From: Arthrobacter sp. B1805
GTDB taxonomy: Bacteria; Actinomycetota; Actinomycetes; Actinomycetales; Micrococcaceae
Direction: 5' to 3'
DNA: 64,000 nt
Assembly (NCBI RefSeq): GCF_002929745.1
Contig: NZ_PJIQ01000010.1
Location: forward strand, 1 to 64,000
The notes beneath the pieces were generated by a model. That model did not search any database. It worked only from the letters and a program-made list of their open reading frames with translations, and had not been told where the DNA came from. This document shows, piece by piece, positions 63,522 to 64,000 of this stretch. Both the position numbers and the translations under genes were made by a program. Position 1 is the stretch's first letter. The number at the start of each line of letters is the position of its first letter.

Positions 63522-64000
63522 GTACCGATGTAACGACTCCTTCGTCGCCCAGAGTTGCCCCGCCCCAAGGAGCAGGCAGATCCAGGGTTGTCTGGGATAA
63601 TGTCTGGCGTGCTGCTGTGTTGGTAGCCCTGATACTTCTGTGGGCGCTGCTGTCTACGATGAGTGACCTCGTCGCTTCGCCCGCGGAATCCCTTAGTGCC
63701 CTTATGGACAGGTTCGCTGATGGCTCCATCTATCGGCACCTCAACGCAACCATGCAGGCCGTGGCTATCGGGTTCTTAATTGCGGCTGCCGTGGGCTTTC
63801 CGCTGGGTTACGCCATCGGGCGGAGCAAGTTTCTCGGCGCTGTTTTCGACCCCCTCGTGGCAGGCGCCTTCGCCATCCCACGCGTGATCTTCTTCCCCAT
63901 TCTTTTGCAAATATTTGGAGTAGGCGTTGGAGCGCAGTCCGCAATGGCGGCACTGGCCGCAGTATTCCCGATCATGGTCTCAACGACAGCAGGCGTCCGC
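63518..64000 (+). CDS. ABC importer permease 2 (runs off window)
   Basis: The first 161 codons of another NitT/TauT permease: helices AVLVALILLWALLSTM, MQAVAIGFLIAAAVGFPLGY and FAIPRVIFFPILLQIFGVGVG. The frame is open to the window end, so the EAA loop lies outside. GTGA overlap with permease 1. Two distinct permease genes imply a heterodimeric pore. Confidence 0.9.
   Translation, partial: MSTDVTTPSSPRVAPPQGAGRSRVVWDNVWRAAVLVALILLWALLSTMSDLVASPAESLSALMDRFADGSIYRHLNATMQAVAIGFLIAAAVGFPLGYAIGRSKFLGAVFDPLVAGAFAIPRVIFFPILLQIFGVGVGAQSAMAALAAVFPIMVSTTAGVR

Overview
This is high-GC actinobacterial DNA, best matched to an Arthrobacter-like member of the Micrococcales. It reads as part of a large mosaic plasmid (or a plasmid-like conjugative element). 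The signs are a primase-type replication protein beside a long iteron field, a parA/parB operon, a MobF relaxase-helicase, an actinobacterial type IV secretion cluster, toxin-antitoxin genes, three insertion sequences and many truncated genes at old recombination junctions. The assignment to a genus is inference; no rRNA or tRNA gene was seen.

Layout. 0-5.4 kb: a cluster of seven palindromes, two related AraC-type regulators (one frameshifted), an NmrA-like oxidoreductase, an MFS exporter with an in-frame stop, and a divergent TetR regulator with two operator-like palindromes. 5.4-9.7 kb: MobF relaxase/helicase and a RelB/ParE-type toxin-antitoxin pair. 9.7-14.2 kb: remnants (aldo/keto reductase, IclR, UbiB/AarF, relaxase) around two intact alpha/beta hydrolases. 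14.2-19.9 kb: an HxlR-controlled oxidoreductase, then an arsenic block (Acr3 remnant, three ArsC-type proteins, thioredoxin reductase, ArsO-like flavoprotein). 19.9-27.5 kb: two IS110 elements flanking DUF4192, ParB-like and unknown genes that share a structured 5' leader. 27.5-32.5 kb: parAB, iterons and rep.

32.5-45.7 kb: the conjugation apparatus. Minus-strand genes encode a lipoprotein, a lytic transglycosylase/M23 peptidase, a MinD/ParA-like ATPase and an HTH protein. Plus-strand genes encode a pilin-like protein, a VirB6-like channel, an SCO6880 protein, a VirB4-like ATPase, a VirD4/TraG coupling protein and a DUF4913 protein. 45.7-50.2 kb is a gene graveyard: fragments of ferredoxin reductase, superoxide dismutase, ferredoxin and a pRiA4b ORF-3 protein, plus a broken IS481.

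50.2-64 kb is an aromatic-acid island. A tightly coupled minus-strand operon, ligK-U-J-I-A-B-C, encodes the complete protocatechuate 4,5-cleavage pathway to pyruvate and oxaloacetate. Beside it are an IclR regulator, a convergent aldehyde dehydrogenase/aldo-keto reductase/DUF1932 dehydrogenase set, and a divergent NitT/TauT-type ABC importer that runs off the window end. The expected logic is uptake of an aromatic acid, side-chain oxidation by the convergent genes, ring cleavage by LigAB, and delivery of C3/C4 acids to central metabolism under IclR control.

The most novel signal is a leader of about 250 nt found three times upstream of the DUF4192, ParB-like and unknown genes. Its core stem differs in sequence in each copy but keeps base pairing, which suggests an undescribed structured RNA.
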